Counted from the first letter of the stretch, positions 23,513 to 32,425 are shown. The stretch is DNA of 41,854 nucleotides from Acidimicrobiales bacterium (GCA_022425805.1 JAKMEQ010000057.1:1-41854), one strand, 5' to 3'. Made by a program: numbers and translations. The notes: a model not told the origin generated them from the sequence alone.

Positions 23513-24851
23513 CGCTACCACTCGCACTCACGATAAAGGAAGAAAGACGTGACATAGCGGAAGAATCTAGTCTTGCCTGCACGACAATTGCATCTTCAGT
23601 CGCATGTTCAACAAGTACTTGGCCCTCACGATGTACCTGCGCAAGAATATCTCCTTTGTCGAACGGAATAGAAAGCTCAACAACATTCCAGATTGAACGC
23701 AAACGCTCGCCGATTTCAGTTACGAGTTTGTCAACGCCGACACCAGTCACAGCAGAGATCGCAACCGACTCGGGATACTCCATCAATAACTGTGAAGGGT
23801 CTAATTTATCTGATTTATTGAAGACAAGCATTTCAGGAATTTGGTCTGCTCCAATTTCAGAGAGAACAGCGCGAACGGCATTAATTTGCGTTTCTGGCGA
23901 AGGGTGGCCACTGTCAACGATATGTAAGAGAAGATCAGCATCAATCACAACATCCAGAGTAGTTTTGAAGGCCTCAACGAGCTGATGCGGAAGCTTCTTG
24001 ACAAAACCTACCGTGTCCGTAAGAAAAATAGACTCCCCTCCTGGAAGTTGAAGTCTACGTGTCAGCGGATCTAAAGTTGCGAAAAGACGGTCCGCTACCA
24101 TTGCACCTGCATTAGCTAAGGAATTTAGCAAGGTGGATTTCCCTGCGTTGGTGTAGCCCACTATTGCAACTGATTGGTTGAGAGAATGACGACGGCGTTT
24201 TGATTGATTTTTTCGGTGAGCACCGACAGTTGTCAATTGATCCTGTAGCTTATGGACCCGCCTTACTAACCGACGACGATCAATCTCTAACTTTGTTTCG
24301 CCGGGACCGCGGGTTCCTATACCACCTGCTTGTTGGCTGAATTGCCCACCTTGCCCCTTAAGCCGAGGGAGGCGGTATTGCAACTGGGCTAACTCTACTT
24401 GTGCTTTCCCCTCAGGCGTACTCGCATTTTGTGCAAAAATATCGAGAATGACAGCTGTTCTATCTAAAGCTGACCGTTTAAATATTTTCTCAAGATTAAA
24501 TTGCTGTGCAGGAGTTAACTCTTCATTGAAAACTACGGTATCTACGTCTAGCGCTTCAGCTAGTTCATAGACCTCTCTCGCTTTCCCTTGCCCGATGAAG
24601 GTAGCAGGGTCAGGAGAAGATCTTCGCTGTACTACAGTTTGGACCACGTCCGCCCCGGCCGTATCAACAAGCTGGGATAGTTCTTCTAATTCTTGTAAGG
24701 AGGAAGACTCGGTTCTTTCTCCATAAATGAGGCCTATCAAAATGATTCGCTCACGAAATGAACGATCTATGAGCCCGCGTTCCTCTCCACCTAGTTCACC
24801 AAAACCTCCGCGGTGCGAATCTTGAGAGTCTTCGGACACTTTGTTAGCCAT
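23502..24851 (-). CDS. hflX: Ribosome-associated GTPase HflX
   Basis: GTPase that binds stalled or damaged 70S ribosomes and splits them. The N-terminal HflX domain shows the GQGKAREVYELAE motif and FNEELTPAQQFNLEK. A GTP-binding domain follows, with GYTNAGKST (P-loop), DTVGF (G3) and NKSD (G4). A coiled linker with RRRLVRRVHKLQDQL joins them. The start at 24851 overlaps the dapF stop by 8 nt and has GAGG nine nt upstream, giving 449 residues; a longer start at 24875 is less likely. It belongs to the run recA, miaB, miaA, dapF, hflX, dapC. The neighbouring miaA recalls the well-known miaA-hfq-hflX linkage in proteobacteria. Confidence 0.95.
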   Translation of the reverse strand: MANKVSEDSQDSHRGGFGELGGEERGLIDRSFRERIILIGLIYGERTESSSLQELEELSQLVDTAGADVVQTVVQRRSSPDPATFIGQGKAREVYELAEALDVDTVVFNEELTPAQQFNLEKIFKRSALDRTAVILDIFAQNASTPEGKAQVELAQLQYRLPRLKGQGGQFSQQAGGIGTRGPGETKLEIDRRRLVRRVHKLQDQLTTVGAHRKNQSKRRRHSLNQSVAIVGYTNAGKSTLLNSLANAGAMVADRLFATLDPLTRRLQLPGGESIFLTDTVGFVKKLPHQLVEAFKTTLDVVIDADLLLHIVDSGHPSPETQINAVRAVLSEIGADQIPEMLVFNKSDKLDPSQLLMEYPESVAISAVTGVGVDKLVTEIGERLRSIWNVVELSIPFDKGDILAQVHREGQVLVEHATEDAIVVQARLDSSAMSRLSSFIVSASGSDVI

Positions 24852-25650
24852 CGGTAGAGACCTCAAACTCAGCAAGTCTGGCTGACAGGCCGGTTAGATA
24901 CACCTTGTCTTTACGAATTGAGACGCCTGCTTTGCCACCGGGCATTTCAACACTCACATTCTCTGCGACTAACCCCCATTTGTGTGCGACAAAGGAAGAA
25001 GCCGCCGCACCACTTCCGCATGCCTGAGTAACCCCTACTCCACGCTCCCAATGCAACATCGATATCACGTTAGGACCTCGGACTTCTATGAAATGAACAT
25101 TAATACCTCCGGGTTGCCAGAGAGATTCAATATGGAGCCCTGCGTCAGCGACCTCGACCCGCTCAAGGTCTACCACTTCTATAATCACGTGCGGATTTCC
25201 GATATCAGCTGTTTGAGCCCGGACAACGCTTACGGACGGGTGGTTTAGAAAGTCGAGGAGCGGCAACTCTGGCCCATCCAGAACAGTTCCCATATCCACT
25301 TCTATCTCAGCTTGGTCCCCATCTCTACTGTTGAGGGTTACATTACGTACTCCGGAACCTGACAAAATTCGTAAAGTTCCCGCTGTATTAGACCCGCTGA
25401 AGACTTCCTGCGCAAGACAGCGAATACCATTTCCAGAAATTTCAGCGAGAGATCCATCAGCATTAAAAAGAGTCATTTGAATATCGATATCATCCGTGAA
25501 GACGGGAGTTCCAAAAATTAGTCCATCAACGTCATACCCAGTCTTGGCATCGCATAGCGACTGTGCTAGTTCCCTGCCTTCTATGGGCACGTGATCGGTT
25601 ATAGCGACCAAAAACTTGTTTCCAAGGCCTTCATATTTGATTAAACGCAT
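24844..25650 (-). CDS. dapF: Diaminopimelate epimerase
   Basis: Cofactor-independent racemase converting LL- to meso-diaminopimelate for peptidoglycan and lysine. The two active-site cysteines are in SGNGIRCLAQ and TQACGSGAAAS. The pseudo-symmetrical halves and the GLGNKFLV N-terminal loop fit the family, although the loop usually ends in Asn-Asp-Phe and here reads Asn-Lys-Phe. The ATG at 25650 has GGAAG ten nt upstream; an ATG three codons earlier (25659) is possible. The start lies within the miaA 3' end, and the stop overlaps hflX, indicating tight co-translation. Confidence 0.93.
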   Translation of the reverse strand: MRLIKYEGLGNKFLVAITDHVPIEGRELAQSLCDAKTGYDVDGLIFGTPVFTDDIDIQMTLFNADGSLAEISGNGIRCLAQEVFSGSNTAGTLRILSGSGVRNVTLNSRDGDQAEIEVDMGTVLDGPELPLLDFLNHPSVSVVRAQTADIGNPHVIIEVVDLERVEVADAGLHIESLWQPGGINVHFIEVRGPNVISMLHWERGVGVTQACGSGAAASSFVAHKWGLVAENVSVEMPGGKAGVSIRKDKVYLTGLSARLAEFEVSTDG

Positions 25651-26567
25651 TGTCGCCATTCTTCCACAAGAGTTGGGACCACCTCTAATGAATTTTCATC
25701 AATATCGAACCATTGAATTCGTGGGTCTCGACGAAACCACCGATCCTGTTTCCGCGCAAATTTTTTTATTGACCGTTTTGCTATATCAATGGCTTCCTCT
25801 AGCGTACATTTCCCTTCCAAATAGTCTAGAAATTGCCTGTACCCTAACGCCTGCCGAGCTGTTCGCGAAAGCTTCTTCCCATTAGAGATCAACTGCTGGA
25901 CTTCATTTAAAAAGCCATCTGTAAGTTGTCGGTTAAATCGACTATCAATACGGTGATTAATTTCTTCTCTACTCCATCGGGGTCCATACATACGAAACCG
26001 AGTTGGTGGGTAGCTCTGAAGACCTGGACCATAACTTGAAAAAGGCTGACCGCTACCAAGAGTCACTTCTAACGCACGCACTATTCTTCTCCGGTTTGTC
26101 TCTTCCATGCGTTCTGCTGCAATTGGGTCAACGCTAACAAGTAAGCTATACAACTTTTTAGTATCAGATTCATTTTCAAGTTCTCTACTCACTTCCGGAT
26201 ACTGTTCCGGAATTTGGAAATTGTCTATTACCGCCCTCAGGTGCAGACCTGTTCCGCCAACAAGAAGAGGCATTCCTCCGCGTTTTTCAATATCTGCAAT
26301 AACTTTTTGAGATTCAGTTTGAAATTGACTAAGAGAATATTCCCTATTTGGATCGATGATATCTATAAGGTGGTGGGGAACCATTTCGCGTTCGGCTGCG
26401 CTTGGTTTCGCTGTCCCAATATTCATTCCCCGATAGATCTGCATAGAATCGATAGAAACAATTTCTACCTTTGGAATATTCTTAGCAATTTCGAGCGCGA
26501 TAGCTGATTTCCCAGATGCAGTGGTGCCAACGATTGACATTATCTGCTTCTCGGGTTTTTGATTCAC
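25641..26567 (-). CDS. miaA: tRNA dimethylallyltransferase
   Basis: Adds the dimethylallyl group to N6 of A37 in tRNAs reading UNN codons. Seen: the P-loop VGTTASGKSAIA, SIDSMQIYRGMNIGTAKPS, the substrate-binding HHLIDIIDP, and LLVGGTGLHLRAVID. The C-terminal segment has RQALGYRQF and RKQDRWFRRD, as usual. Length 308 residues. The ATG overlaps the miaB stop as ATGA, so the two consecutive A37-modifying enzymes are coupled. Confidence 0.96.
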   Translation of the reverse strand: MNQKPEKQIMSIVGTTASGKSAIALEIAKNIPKVEIVSIDSMQIYRGMNIGTAKPSAAEREMVPHHLIDIIDPNREYSLSQFQTESQKVIADIEKRGGMPLLVGGTGLHLRAVIDNFQIPEQYPEVSRELENESDTKKLYSLLVSVDPIAAERMEETNRRRIVRALEVTLGSGQPFSSYGPGLQSYPPTRFRMYGPRWSREEINHRIDSRFNRQLTDGFLNEVQQLISNGKKLSRTARQALGYRQFLDYLEGKCTLEEAIDIAKRSIKKFARKQDRWFRRDPRIQWFDIDENSLEVVPTLVEEWRQCV

Positions 26568-28027
26568 ACGGCTACCACTGGTATTCGCATTTTGCGTTTA
26601 GGCGTTTCAAGAACTTCAACCAATTCACCTCGGAGGTAACGAGATGACGCTTCGACCACTTGGGCAACTGCTACAGATCCAATCGGAATTTTCTTTTCAC
26701 TTTCGAAATGTATCAATTTATTTTGCCGTGTGCGACCAGTCATCACTGATGCATTTTTCTTACTAGGGCCTTCAACGATTATCTCTTCATTTCGTCCGAC
26801 CCGCTCTTGATGCTTTCGAAGTCCAGATCTTAGAACCACAGTACGTAAGCGCTCATATCTTTCGCTGACAATATCTGGATTGCAAAAATCAGCAGTCATC
26901 TCTGATGCTTCGGTTCCCGGCCTAGGAGAAAAAACAAAAGTATATGCACTGTCATATTCAGCTTCAGCAGCTACTGCAAGGGTCTCTTCAAAATCTTTTT
27001 CTGTTTCACCAGGGAATCCAACAATGATATCTGTTGTAACTGCAAGATCTGGAATTATTCTTCGAGCTTCGTGAATACGTTCCAAATATTTAGAGACATT
27101 ATAACCACGGTGCATCGAAGCAAGAATCCGGTCGCTACCAGATTGGAGCGGCAGATGGAGGTGTTCGCAAACAGCGGGCGTCTTTGCCATTACATCAATA
27201 ACTTCACGCTTAAAATCTTTTGGATGCGGGCTCGTGAATCTCACCCGGCTTATTCCTGGAATCGAACCAATTTCTTGTAGCAAATTTGCAAACAATGGCC
27301 GAGCTCGACGACGACCCTGATCTGGCCAGTGAGGCCCAGCTAATATCTGATCTTTTGGGCCTTCCTCTTGCGAACGAAGACGAGTAGTGATATCTCTACC
27401 GTAGCTATTAACATTTTGGCCCAATAGTGTTATTTCTATCACTCCATCCGAGACTATCCGGGATGCTTCTTGCACTAGATCTTCGAATGGTCGGCTAACT
27501 TCTGGTCCGCGAACTTGCGGAACGATGCAAAATGCACATGAATTATCACAACCGCTTTGGATCGTCATCCAAGCCGCATACTCAAGTTCCCGGCGAACAG
27601 GGAGCACCCCGTAAGAGCTTGAATCACTTTCGATCTCGAATGGCTCTACGATCTCAACTATAGGTCCATTTTTTTTACTTAAATCAAGTAAATCTACTAC
27701 CCGATTAAGATTGTGAGTTCCAAAAACAACATCAACGTGTTTAGCTCGCTCTCGGATCTGATCCTGATCTTTTTGAGCCAAACATCCCCCAACTAGAATC
27801 TTTAGATCCGGATTTTGTTCTTTGAGTTGCTTTAGATTCCCTAAGTGCCCATAAAATTTATTGTCTGCGTTTTCTCGAATGCAACAGGTATTCAACACTA
27901 TTACGTTAGCTTCATCAAGTTCTGAAGTTCTTTGTAAACCAGATTCTTCAAGCAGACCTGAAATCCGTTCGGAGTCGTGTTCATTCATCTGACAACCGAA
28001 AGTTTGAACTATGTAATGATCTCCCAC
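26564..28027 (-). CDS. miaB: tRNA-2-methylthio-N6-dimethylallyladenosine synthase
   Basis: Radical SAM methylthiotransferase acting after MiaA on A37. The N-terminal UPF0004 domain carries cluster cysteines in TFGCQMNEHDSERI, LNTCCIRENAD and VGGCLAQKD. The radical SAM motif is SGCDNSCAFC. A C-terminal TRAM domain follows (about 400-470, with EIIVEGPSKKN and GRTRQNKLIHF). Residues around 220-250 (RLRSQEEGPKDQILAGPHW) look like an insertion relative to the usual compact enzyme. Length 487. It lies 56 nt after recA, with no recX between. Confidence 0.95.
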   Translation of the reverse strand: MGDHYIVQTFGCQMNEHDSERISGLLEESGLQRTSELDEANVIVLNTCCIRENADNKFYGHLGNLKQLKEQNPDLKILVGGCLAQKDQDQIRERAKHVDVVFGTHNLNRVVDLLDLSKKNGPIVEIVEPFEIESDSSSYGVLPVRRELEYAAWMTIQSGCDNSCAFCIVPQVRGPEVSRPFEDLVQEASRIVSDGVIEITLLGQNVNSYGRDITTRLRSQEEGPKDQILAGPHWPDQGRRRARPLFANLLQEIGSIPGISRVRFTSPHPKDFKREVIDVMAKTPAVCEHLHLPLQSGSDRILASMHRGYNVSKYLERIHEARRIIPDLAVTTDIIVGFPGETEKDFEETLAVAAEAEYDSAYTFVFSPRPGTEASEMTADFCNPDIVSERYERLRTVVLRSGLRKHQERVGRNEEIIVEGPSKKNASVMTGRTRQNKLIHFESEKKIPIGSVAVAQVVEASSRYLRGELVEVLETPKRKMRIPVVAV

Positions 28028-28083
28028 TCTTATAGGTTAGAGGCAATCATTTCAGCAAACACAAATATAGGAAGCTTGTACCT

Positions 28084-29139
28084 TCAATCTTTAATTGCGA
28101 TTGGTTCATCATCCGCTTCAGTGAAATCATCCCCTTCAATGAAATCATCCCCTTCATCTTCAGGGTGGACAATAGCCCAGATACGATTTTCGACCTCCAT
28201 CATGATCTCTGGGTTTTCGTTCAAGAAAATTTTTGCATTTTCGCGCCCTTGACCAAGCTGCTCTCCCTCATAGGTATACCAGGCACCGGATTTCTTAATA
28301 ATGTCCATCTCAACGCCAGTATCAAGTAGGGAACCCTCACGGCTAATACCTTTCCCATACATAATGTCGAATTCTGCTTGCCGGAATGGCGGGGCGCATT
28401 TATTTTTAACTACCTTTACTCGAGTTCGGTTACCGACTATTTCAACCCCTGATTTAAGAGATTCAATTCGTCGTATATCCAAGCGAACCGATGAGTAGAA
28501 TTTTAGCGCCCGGCCGCCAGGTGTTGTTTCTGGGGACCCAAACATCACTCCAATTTTTTCACGTAACTGATTAATAAAGATACAAATAGTCTTAGTTTTA
28601 TTAAGATTACCTGTTAATTTACGGAGAGCTTGTGACATAAGTCGTGCCTGAAGACCCACGTGGCTCTGCCCCATTTCACCCTCTAATTCAACACGCGGTG
28701 TGAGGGCAGCAACCGAATCAATGACTATCACATCGATCGCACCAGACCGTACAAGAGTGTCAACAATTTCAAGTGCTTGTTCTCCATTGTCTGGCTGCGA
28801 AATCAATAGTTCATCCACATCGACACCTATAGCTCTTGCATATACAGGATCCATAGCGTGTTCAGCATCGATATATGCACATATCCCACCATTACGCTGT
28901 GCCTCTGCTACTACATGGATCGCAAGTGTCGATTTCCCAGATGATTCTGGACCAAAGATTTCTGTTACACGGCCACGTGGGAGACCCCCTACGCCTAGAG
29001 CGAGATCCAGAGCAAGTGCTCCGGTTGGTATCGACTCAATTTGCATAGTCGTTTTTTCACCCATTTTCATAACAGCGCCTTCACCAAATTGTTTTTCAAT
29101 TTGACTCAATGCCATATCAAGTGCTTTATCGGATTCCAT
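28084..29139 (-). CDS. recA: Recombinase RecA
   Basis: Central recombinase and LexA co-protease. Seen: Walker [10 protein letters not shown] (63-71), catalytic Glu93 in [17 protein letters not shown] (Walker B), [20 protein letters not shown] (loop L2 region) and GGRALKF. Length 351. The acidic C-terminal tail contains [17 protein letters not shown], coded by an 18-bp tandem repeat. It has its own promoter with a LexA box between -35 and -10, about 110-140 nt upstream. The usual downstream recX is absent; miaB follows directly. Confidence 0.98.
   Translation of the reverse strand: MESDKALDMALSQIEKQFGEGAVMKMGEKTTMQIESIPTGALALDLALGVGGLPRGRVTEIFGPESSGKSTLAIHVVAEAQRNGGICAYIDAEHAMDPVYARAIGVDVDELLISQPDNGEQALEIVDTLVRSGAIDVIVIDSVAALTPRVELEGEMGQSHVGLQARLMSQALRKLTGNLNKTKTICIFINQLREKIGVMFGSPETTPGGRALKFYSSVRLDIRRIESLKSGVEIVGNRTRVKVVKNKCAPPFRQAEFDIMYGKGISREGSLLDTGVEMDIIKKSGAWYTYEGEQLGQGRENAKIFLNENPEIMMEVENRIWAIVHPEDEGDDFIEGDDFTEADDEPIAIKD
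28122..28157 (-). repeat. 18-bp tandem repeat inside the recA 3' end
   Basis: TGAAATCATCCCCTTCAA (28122-28139) is followed by TGAAATCATCCCCTTCAT (28140-28157), 17 of 18 bases identical. A more diverged third unit (12/18) precedes them at 28104-28121. The repeat encodes the GDDF(I/T)E hexapeptides of the acidic RecA tail. The unit length is a multiple of three, so copy-number change would keep the frame. Confidence 0.9.
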
Positions 29140-29247
29140 GTTTGCCTCTTATTCTCTGGGGTAGTTTGAGTTAAATAAGTAGTTTCTTTTCGAAACATAC
29201 ACACACCTTAAATCAGCGGTGTGACATTTTTGTTTACGAATGACACC

Positions 29248-29276
29248 ATTGTAACTACGAACATTTGTTCGGTCAA
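29248..29276 (-). promoter_or_regulatory. recA promoter with LexA box in the spacer
   Basis: On the minus strand TTGACC (29271-29276), a 17-nt spacer and TACAAT (29248-29253) form a good sigma-70-type promoter. The LexA box CGAACATTTGTTCG (29258-29271) lies in the spacer with perfect half-sites. The start point would be near 29241, giving a leader of about 100 nt before the recA ATG. Confidence 0.88.
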
Positions 29277-29360
29277 GTATTTCTTTGTAAAAATAAGTTA
29301 TTACTATCCAAGAAAATCAATTGGCCGGTAATGTGAATGAGAACAATGGGAGGCATCATA

Positions 29361-29762
29361 ATGGAGACCCACGGCCAATCGGAAGAAGAACTCCGCGAAA
29401 GACTCGACAAAGAACAATATTTTGTCACTCAGCATGCTGGAACTGAACAGGCCTTTACTGGTTGTTATTGGGATACTAAAACAAATGGGATTTACCATTG
29501 TATCGTCTGTGACTCTGCGCTTTTTTCTAGTGATACAAAGTATGACTCTGGAACCGGCTGGCCAAGTTTTTCTGAGGCATTCGACTCTAACACTGTAAGC
29601 CGAATAGAAGATCATTCGCATGGCATGATTCGAACAGAAGCCGTATGTGCATCATGTGGAGCCCATCTCGGTCATGTCTTTAAGGACGGACCTTTGCCTA
29701 CTGGAGAACGGTTTTGTATGAATTCGGCATCATTGCGACTCCACCCCAAATCAGATAGCTGA
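29361..29762 (+). CDS. msrB: Peptide-methionine (R)-S-oxide reductase
   Basis: Repairs methionine R-sulfoxide in oxidised proteins. Seen: zinc-binding CIVC and CASC pairs, SGTGWPSF, GAHLGHVF and the catalytic Cys in RFCMNSASLRL (about residue 121 of 133). The ATG at 29361 has GGGAGG seven nt upstream and is preferred over the in-frame ATG at 29337. It is divergent from recA. It is followed after 6 nt by a lipoprotein gene, so the two are probably co-transcribed. Confidence 0.95.
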   Translation: METHGQSEEELRERLDKEQYFVTQHAGTEQAFTGCYWDTKTNGIYHCIVCDSALFSSDTKYDSGTGWPSFSEAFDSNTVSRIEDHSHGMIRTEAVCASCGAHLGHVFKDGPLPTGERFCMNSASLRLHPKSDS

Positions 29763-29768
29763 AAATTT

Positions 29769-30542
29769 GTGACACCAGCGCGACTTGGTTGCCTCTCCCT
29801 TCTACTGTTGCTCACTCCCACCTTTATTGGTTCATGTAGCAAGGAAAATAAAGTAGAGAATAACCAGCAACTACAAGAACCGACAGAAACCATCGAAAGT
29901 TCCTCAGATACCTTAGAACTACCGAAATTAGTTCGGTTCTTAACAGAAGACGGGAAAGAAATATCTGGGTATGAGTTCGGATCAGGAGAAATCGGAATTG
30001 TCCTTGCACACATGAGAGGGCGAGGCCAAAGTTCTTGGTTCGAATTTGCGAGACACGCAAGTGAATCAGGGTATAAGGTCTTGACCTTTGACTTTCGCGG
30101 GTATGGCAATTCAACCGGGAAACAAGACACGCGCATGGATCGCGACCTTAAGGCAGCTATTGCCTATATACGCAAAGAAGAAGAAGGGGTCAAGACCGGA
30201 GTCGAGAAAGTAGTCATCATTGGTGCATCAATGGGGGGTGCTGCGGGGATCTACGTTGCCGACCAGGAGAATGTCGATGGCGTCGCCGTTCTTTCCCCAC
30301 CAACAACCTATGGAAGAATCAATGCTCTAGAGGCTGCAGTATCAATGAATACCGCCCTGCTAATAGTTGTTGCCGAGAATGACCCGCCATATAACAAATA
30401 CGCGAATCAGTTCAGGTCTACAGCACCAACAACACAATTTATAGAAATAGCAGGTAGTCAACATGGCACGAATCTATTCGCTGAACAACCTGAGCAATTA
30501 TATGAACAACTCCTAGCTTTCGTTTATGCGCGTACGCGCTAG
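29769..30542 (+). CDS. Alpha/beta-hydrolase lipoprotein
   Basis: A 257-residue protein starting with GTG, 6 nt after msrB. The N-terminus is a lipoprotein signal ending IGSC with the lipidated Cys at residue 23, so it is probably anchored outside the membrane by Lgt. The rest is an alpha/beta-hydrolase: FDFRGYGNSTG, the nucleophile elbow IGASMGGAAG, an Asp in VVAENDPP and a His in GSQHGTNLF complete a plausible Ser-Asp-His triad. It resembles dienelactone-hydrolase/esterase-like proteins, but the substrate is unknown. Its stop overlaps the convergent cinA stop (CTAG). Confidence 0.85.
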   Translation: MTPARLGCLSLLLLLTPTFIGSCSKENKVENNQQLQEPTETIESSSDTLELPKLVRFLTEDGKEISGYEFGSGEIGIVLAHMRGRGQSSWFEFARHASESGYKVLTFDFRGYGNSTGKQDTRMDRDLKAAIAYIRKEEEGVKTGVEKVVIIGASMGGAAGIYVADQENVDGVAVLSPPTTYGRINALEAAVSMNTALLIVVAENDPPYNKYANQFRSTAPTTQFIEIAGSQHGTNLFAEQPEQLYEQLLAFVYARTR

Positions 30543-31786
30543 GGCGCCCTAAGTAATCGGAGACGGAGGGCATTTAGAACAGTGATCGTTGTGAACTGCC
30601 GAATCCGTTCACGATCAAAAGGCCACTTAACCGAACTCGACTCCACAACTCCACCGACGGACGTAGCCATCCAAACTCGACCCACTTCCTCTTCAAGAGA
30701 ATTCGGTCCAGCTTCTCCGGTAACAGCCACAGAAACGTCTGAATTCAATACTCGGCATGCCCCTTCTGCCATTGCCTCTACCGCTTCTTTCGAAACAGTA
30801 GGGACTTCAGGAACTCCTAGTATGTTCTTCTTCGAGCGTCCGGAATACGCGACGATTGAGCCATTGAAAACATCACTGGACCCTGGAATAGAAGTAATAC
30901 GGCTCCCAATCAATCCGCCAGTCAATGATTCAGCCAAACCAAGAGTCAATCCTTGCTTTCGGCATAAATCCAGAATCACTTCCTCCAATGTCTGGTCATC
31001 ATATGAAAAGATCAGCTCATCTCCCAGTATCGATGCTATGACTGCTGCTTCAGTATCAAGGATGCTCGCAACTTCAGATTCGCTATCCCCCTTGACCGTA
31101 ATACGTACTTTTAGTCCTTCAATTCCGCTAGCAAGAAAGGCAATTGTCGCCCCGCCTTCTCTGTCCAACCTTTCGATCTCCCCAGCTAACCGCTCTGCTA
31201 ATCCCGACTCTGATTCACCCCATGTTCGGATAGTTTTTGATTGGATAATAGCTGTGATGCCAGCTTGTTTACGCACATCTGGCAAGATGTCCTCATTTAC
31301 CATCTGTTTCATTTCCCAGGGAACACCCGGAACAGCATAAAGAGTCTTTCCTTGTATAACCGCTTTAAGGCCCGGTGCTGTCCCCGGCATAGTTGATAGA
31401 ACTTCAGCTCCTCGTGGAACCTGTGCTTGGCGGAGATTATTTGATGGCATTGGACGATTTCGACCTCCGAAGATCGCCGATATACGTTCGACAAGATCAT
31501 CATCAGTAACCAGATCGACACCCATAACTTCTGCTATAACATCACGCGTAAGATCGTCTTGTGTTGGGCCAAGTCCGCCACAGACAATCACAACATCTGA
31601 CCGGTTAAGGGCCTGTTCTAAAACTTTTTTTATACGAGTGGGATTGTCTCCGACTTTTGTCTGGTAATAACTATCAATCCCAGCCAAAGCGAGTTGCTCT
31701 CCTATCCAAGAGGAATTCGTATCAACTATTTGCCCAAGGAGAAGCTCTGTCCCCACAGCAACAACTTCACAGCTCAAACGACCCAT
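30539..31786 (-). CDS. cinA: CinA-family protein with nicotinamide-nucleotide amidohydrolase domain
   Basis: Two-domain protein of 415 residues. The N-terminal COG1058/MoaB-like domain shows VAVGTELLLGQIVDTNS, VCGGLGPTQDDLTRD and AVPGVPWEMK. The C-terminal PncC-type amidase domain (about 255-410) shows LAESLTGGLIGSRIT, VAYSGRSKKNILGV and TGEAGPN. The family deamidates NMN in pyridine-nucleotide salvage and also has ADP-ribose pyrophosphatase activity in some species. It follows pgsA by 54 nt on the minus strand. In many Gram-positives the order is rimO, pgsA, cinA, recA; here the block ends tail-to-tail with the msrB-hydrolase pair, which separates it from recA. Confidence 0.93.
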   Translation of the reverse strand: MGRLSCEVVAVGTELLLGQIVDTNSSWIGEQLALAGIDSYYQTKVGDNPTRIKKVLEQALNRSDVVIVCGGLGPTQDDLTRDVIAEVMGVDLVTDDDLVERISAIFGGRNRPMPSNNLRQAQVPRGAEVLSTMPGTAPGLKAVIQGKTLYAVPGVPWEMKQMVNEDILPDVRKQAGITAIIQSKTIRTWGESESGLAERLAGEIERLDREGGATIAFLASGIEGLKVRITVKGDSESEVASILDTEAAVIASILGDELIFSYDDQTLEEVILDLCRKQGLTLGLAESLTGGLIGSRITSIPGSSDVFNGSIVAYSGRSKKNILGVPEVPTVSKEAVEAMAEGACRVLNSDVSVAVTGEAGPNSLEEEVGRVWMATSVGGVVESSSVKWPFDRERIRQFTTITVLNALRLRLLRAP

Positions 31787-31840
31787 ATCATAACCTTATA
31801 GGGAATTGATCAAAGTTTTGACACTCCTGGCATGCTTTCA

Positions 31841-32425
31841 CTAGGGGCTATCCGTCGCTGCTGCCACATGTCCGCTTTGGACATATTGCCAACCGGTAAT
31901 CAATGTCATAGCTACAGCTATCCATAGCAAAACAACAATGACCCAATCCGTTTTTTCAAAAGGTGGCATGACAGCAACCATAAGAACAACACCCTGAGCG
32001 AAGGTCTTCCACTTCGCTAGTTCTGAAGCGGGCACGATGATGGATTTTCTAGCCAACCAGAATCTATATCCAGATATCCACACCTCGCGGAGCACGATGA
32101 AAAGCACAGGAAGCCAGTGAAATCGTCCAATAGAGAGAAGCGCTAACATGCACCCAAGAACAACTACTTTGTCTGCGAGTGGATCTAAAAAAGCTCCAAA
32201 CTTCGTAACACTATTCGTCGCTCGGGCTAACCGCCCATCGAAAGCATCACTAATACCAAAGATCCCACCGAGTATGAATACAGGCCATGACGTTCCAGCT
32301 TGAGCTTCAGCGTTGAGGATCATAATAAAAAGTATTGGAGAGGCAACGATACGGGTGATGGTTATCAGGTTGGCTGGTGTTACTAAGCCAGCAGTCGAAT
32401 AGCTTGCCCGCTTATCAGCCATCAT
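31841..32425 (-). CDS. pgsA: CDP-diacylglycerol--glycerol-3-phosphate 3-phosphatidyltransferase
   Basis: Membrane enzyme making phosphatidylglycerol phosphate. The CDP-alcohol phosphotransferase motif is complete: DAFDGRLAR, then FGAFLDPLADK, matching DGx2ARx8Gx3Dx3D. Several hydrophobic helices are present in 194 residues. The ATG at 32425 has AGGA three nt upstream; a longer start at 32446 has nothing comparable. Other family members make different phospholipids, but the rimO-pgsA-cinA context supports this name. Its start overlaps the rimO 3' end by 11 nt. Confidence 0.92.
   Translation of the reverse strand: MMADKRASYSTAGLVTPANLITITRIVASPILFIMILNAEAQAGTSWPVFILGGIFGISDAFDGRLARATNSVTKFGAFLDPLADKVVVLGCMLALLSIGRFHWLPVLFIVLREVWISGYRFWLARKSIIVPASELAKWKTFAQGVVLMVAVMPPFEKTDWVIVVLLWIAVAMTLITGWQYVQSGHVAAATDSP

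Noticed and set aside
23467-23985. 172-codon plus-strand frame opposite hflX and the dapC start
   Set aside because: It is a shadow of two real genes with conserved motifs; its composition is Ser/Thr-rich and matches no family.
28104-28157. Possible CRISPR or intergenic repeat array
   Set aside because: The repeat is inside the recA coding frame, has no spacers and a unit of 18 bp; it encodes repeated peptides.
30582-31340. 252-codon plus-strand frame opposite cinA
   Set aside because: It is entirely antisense to cinA, has low-complexity Ser/Thr/Pro-rich composition typical of a shadow frame, and no ribosome-binding site of note.
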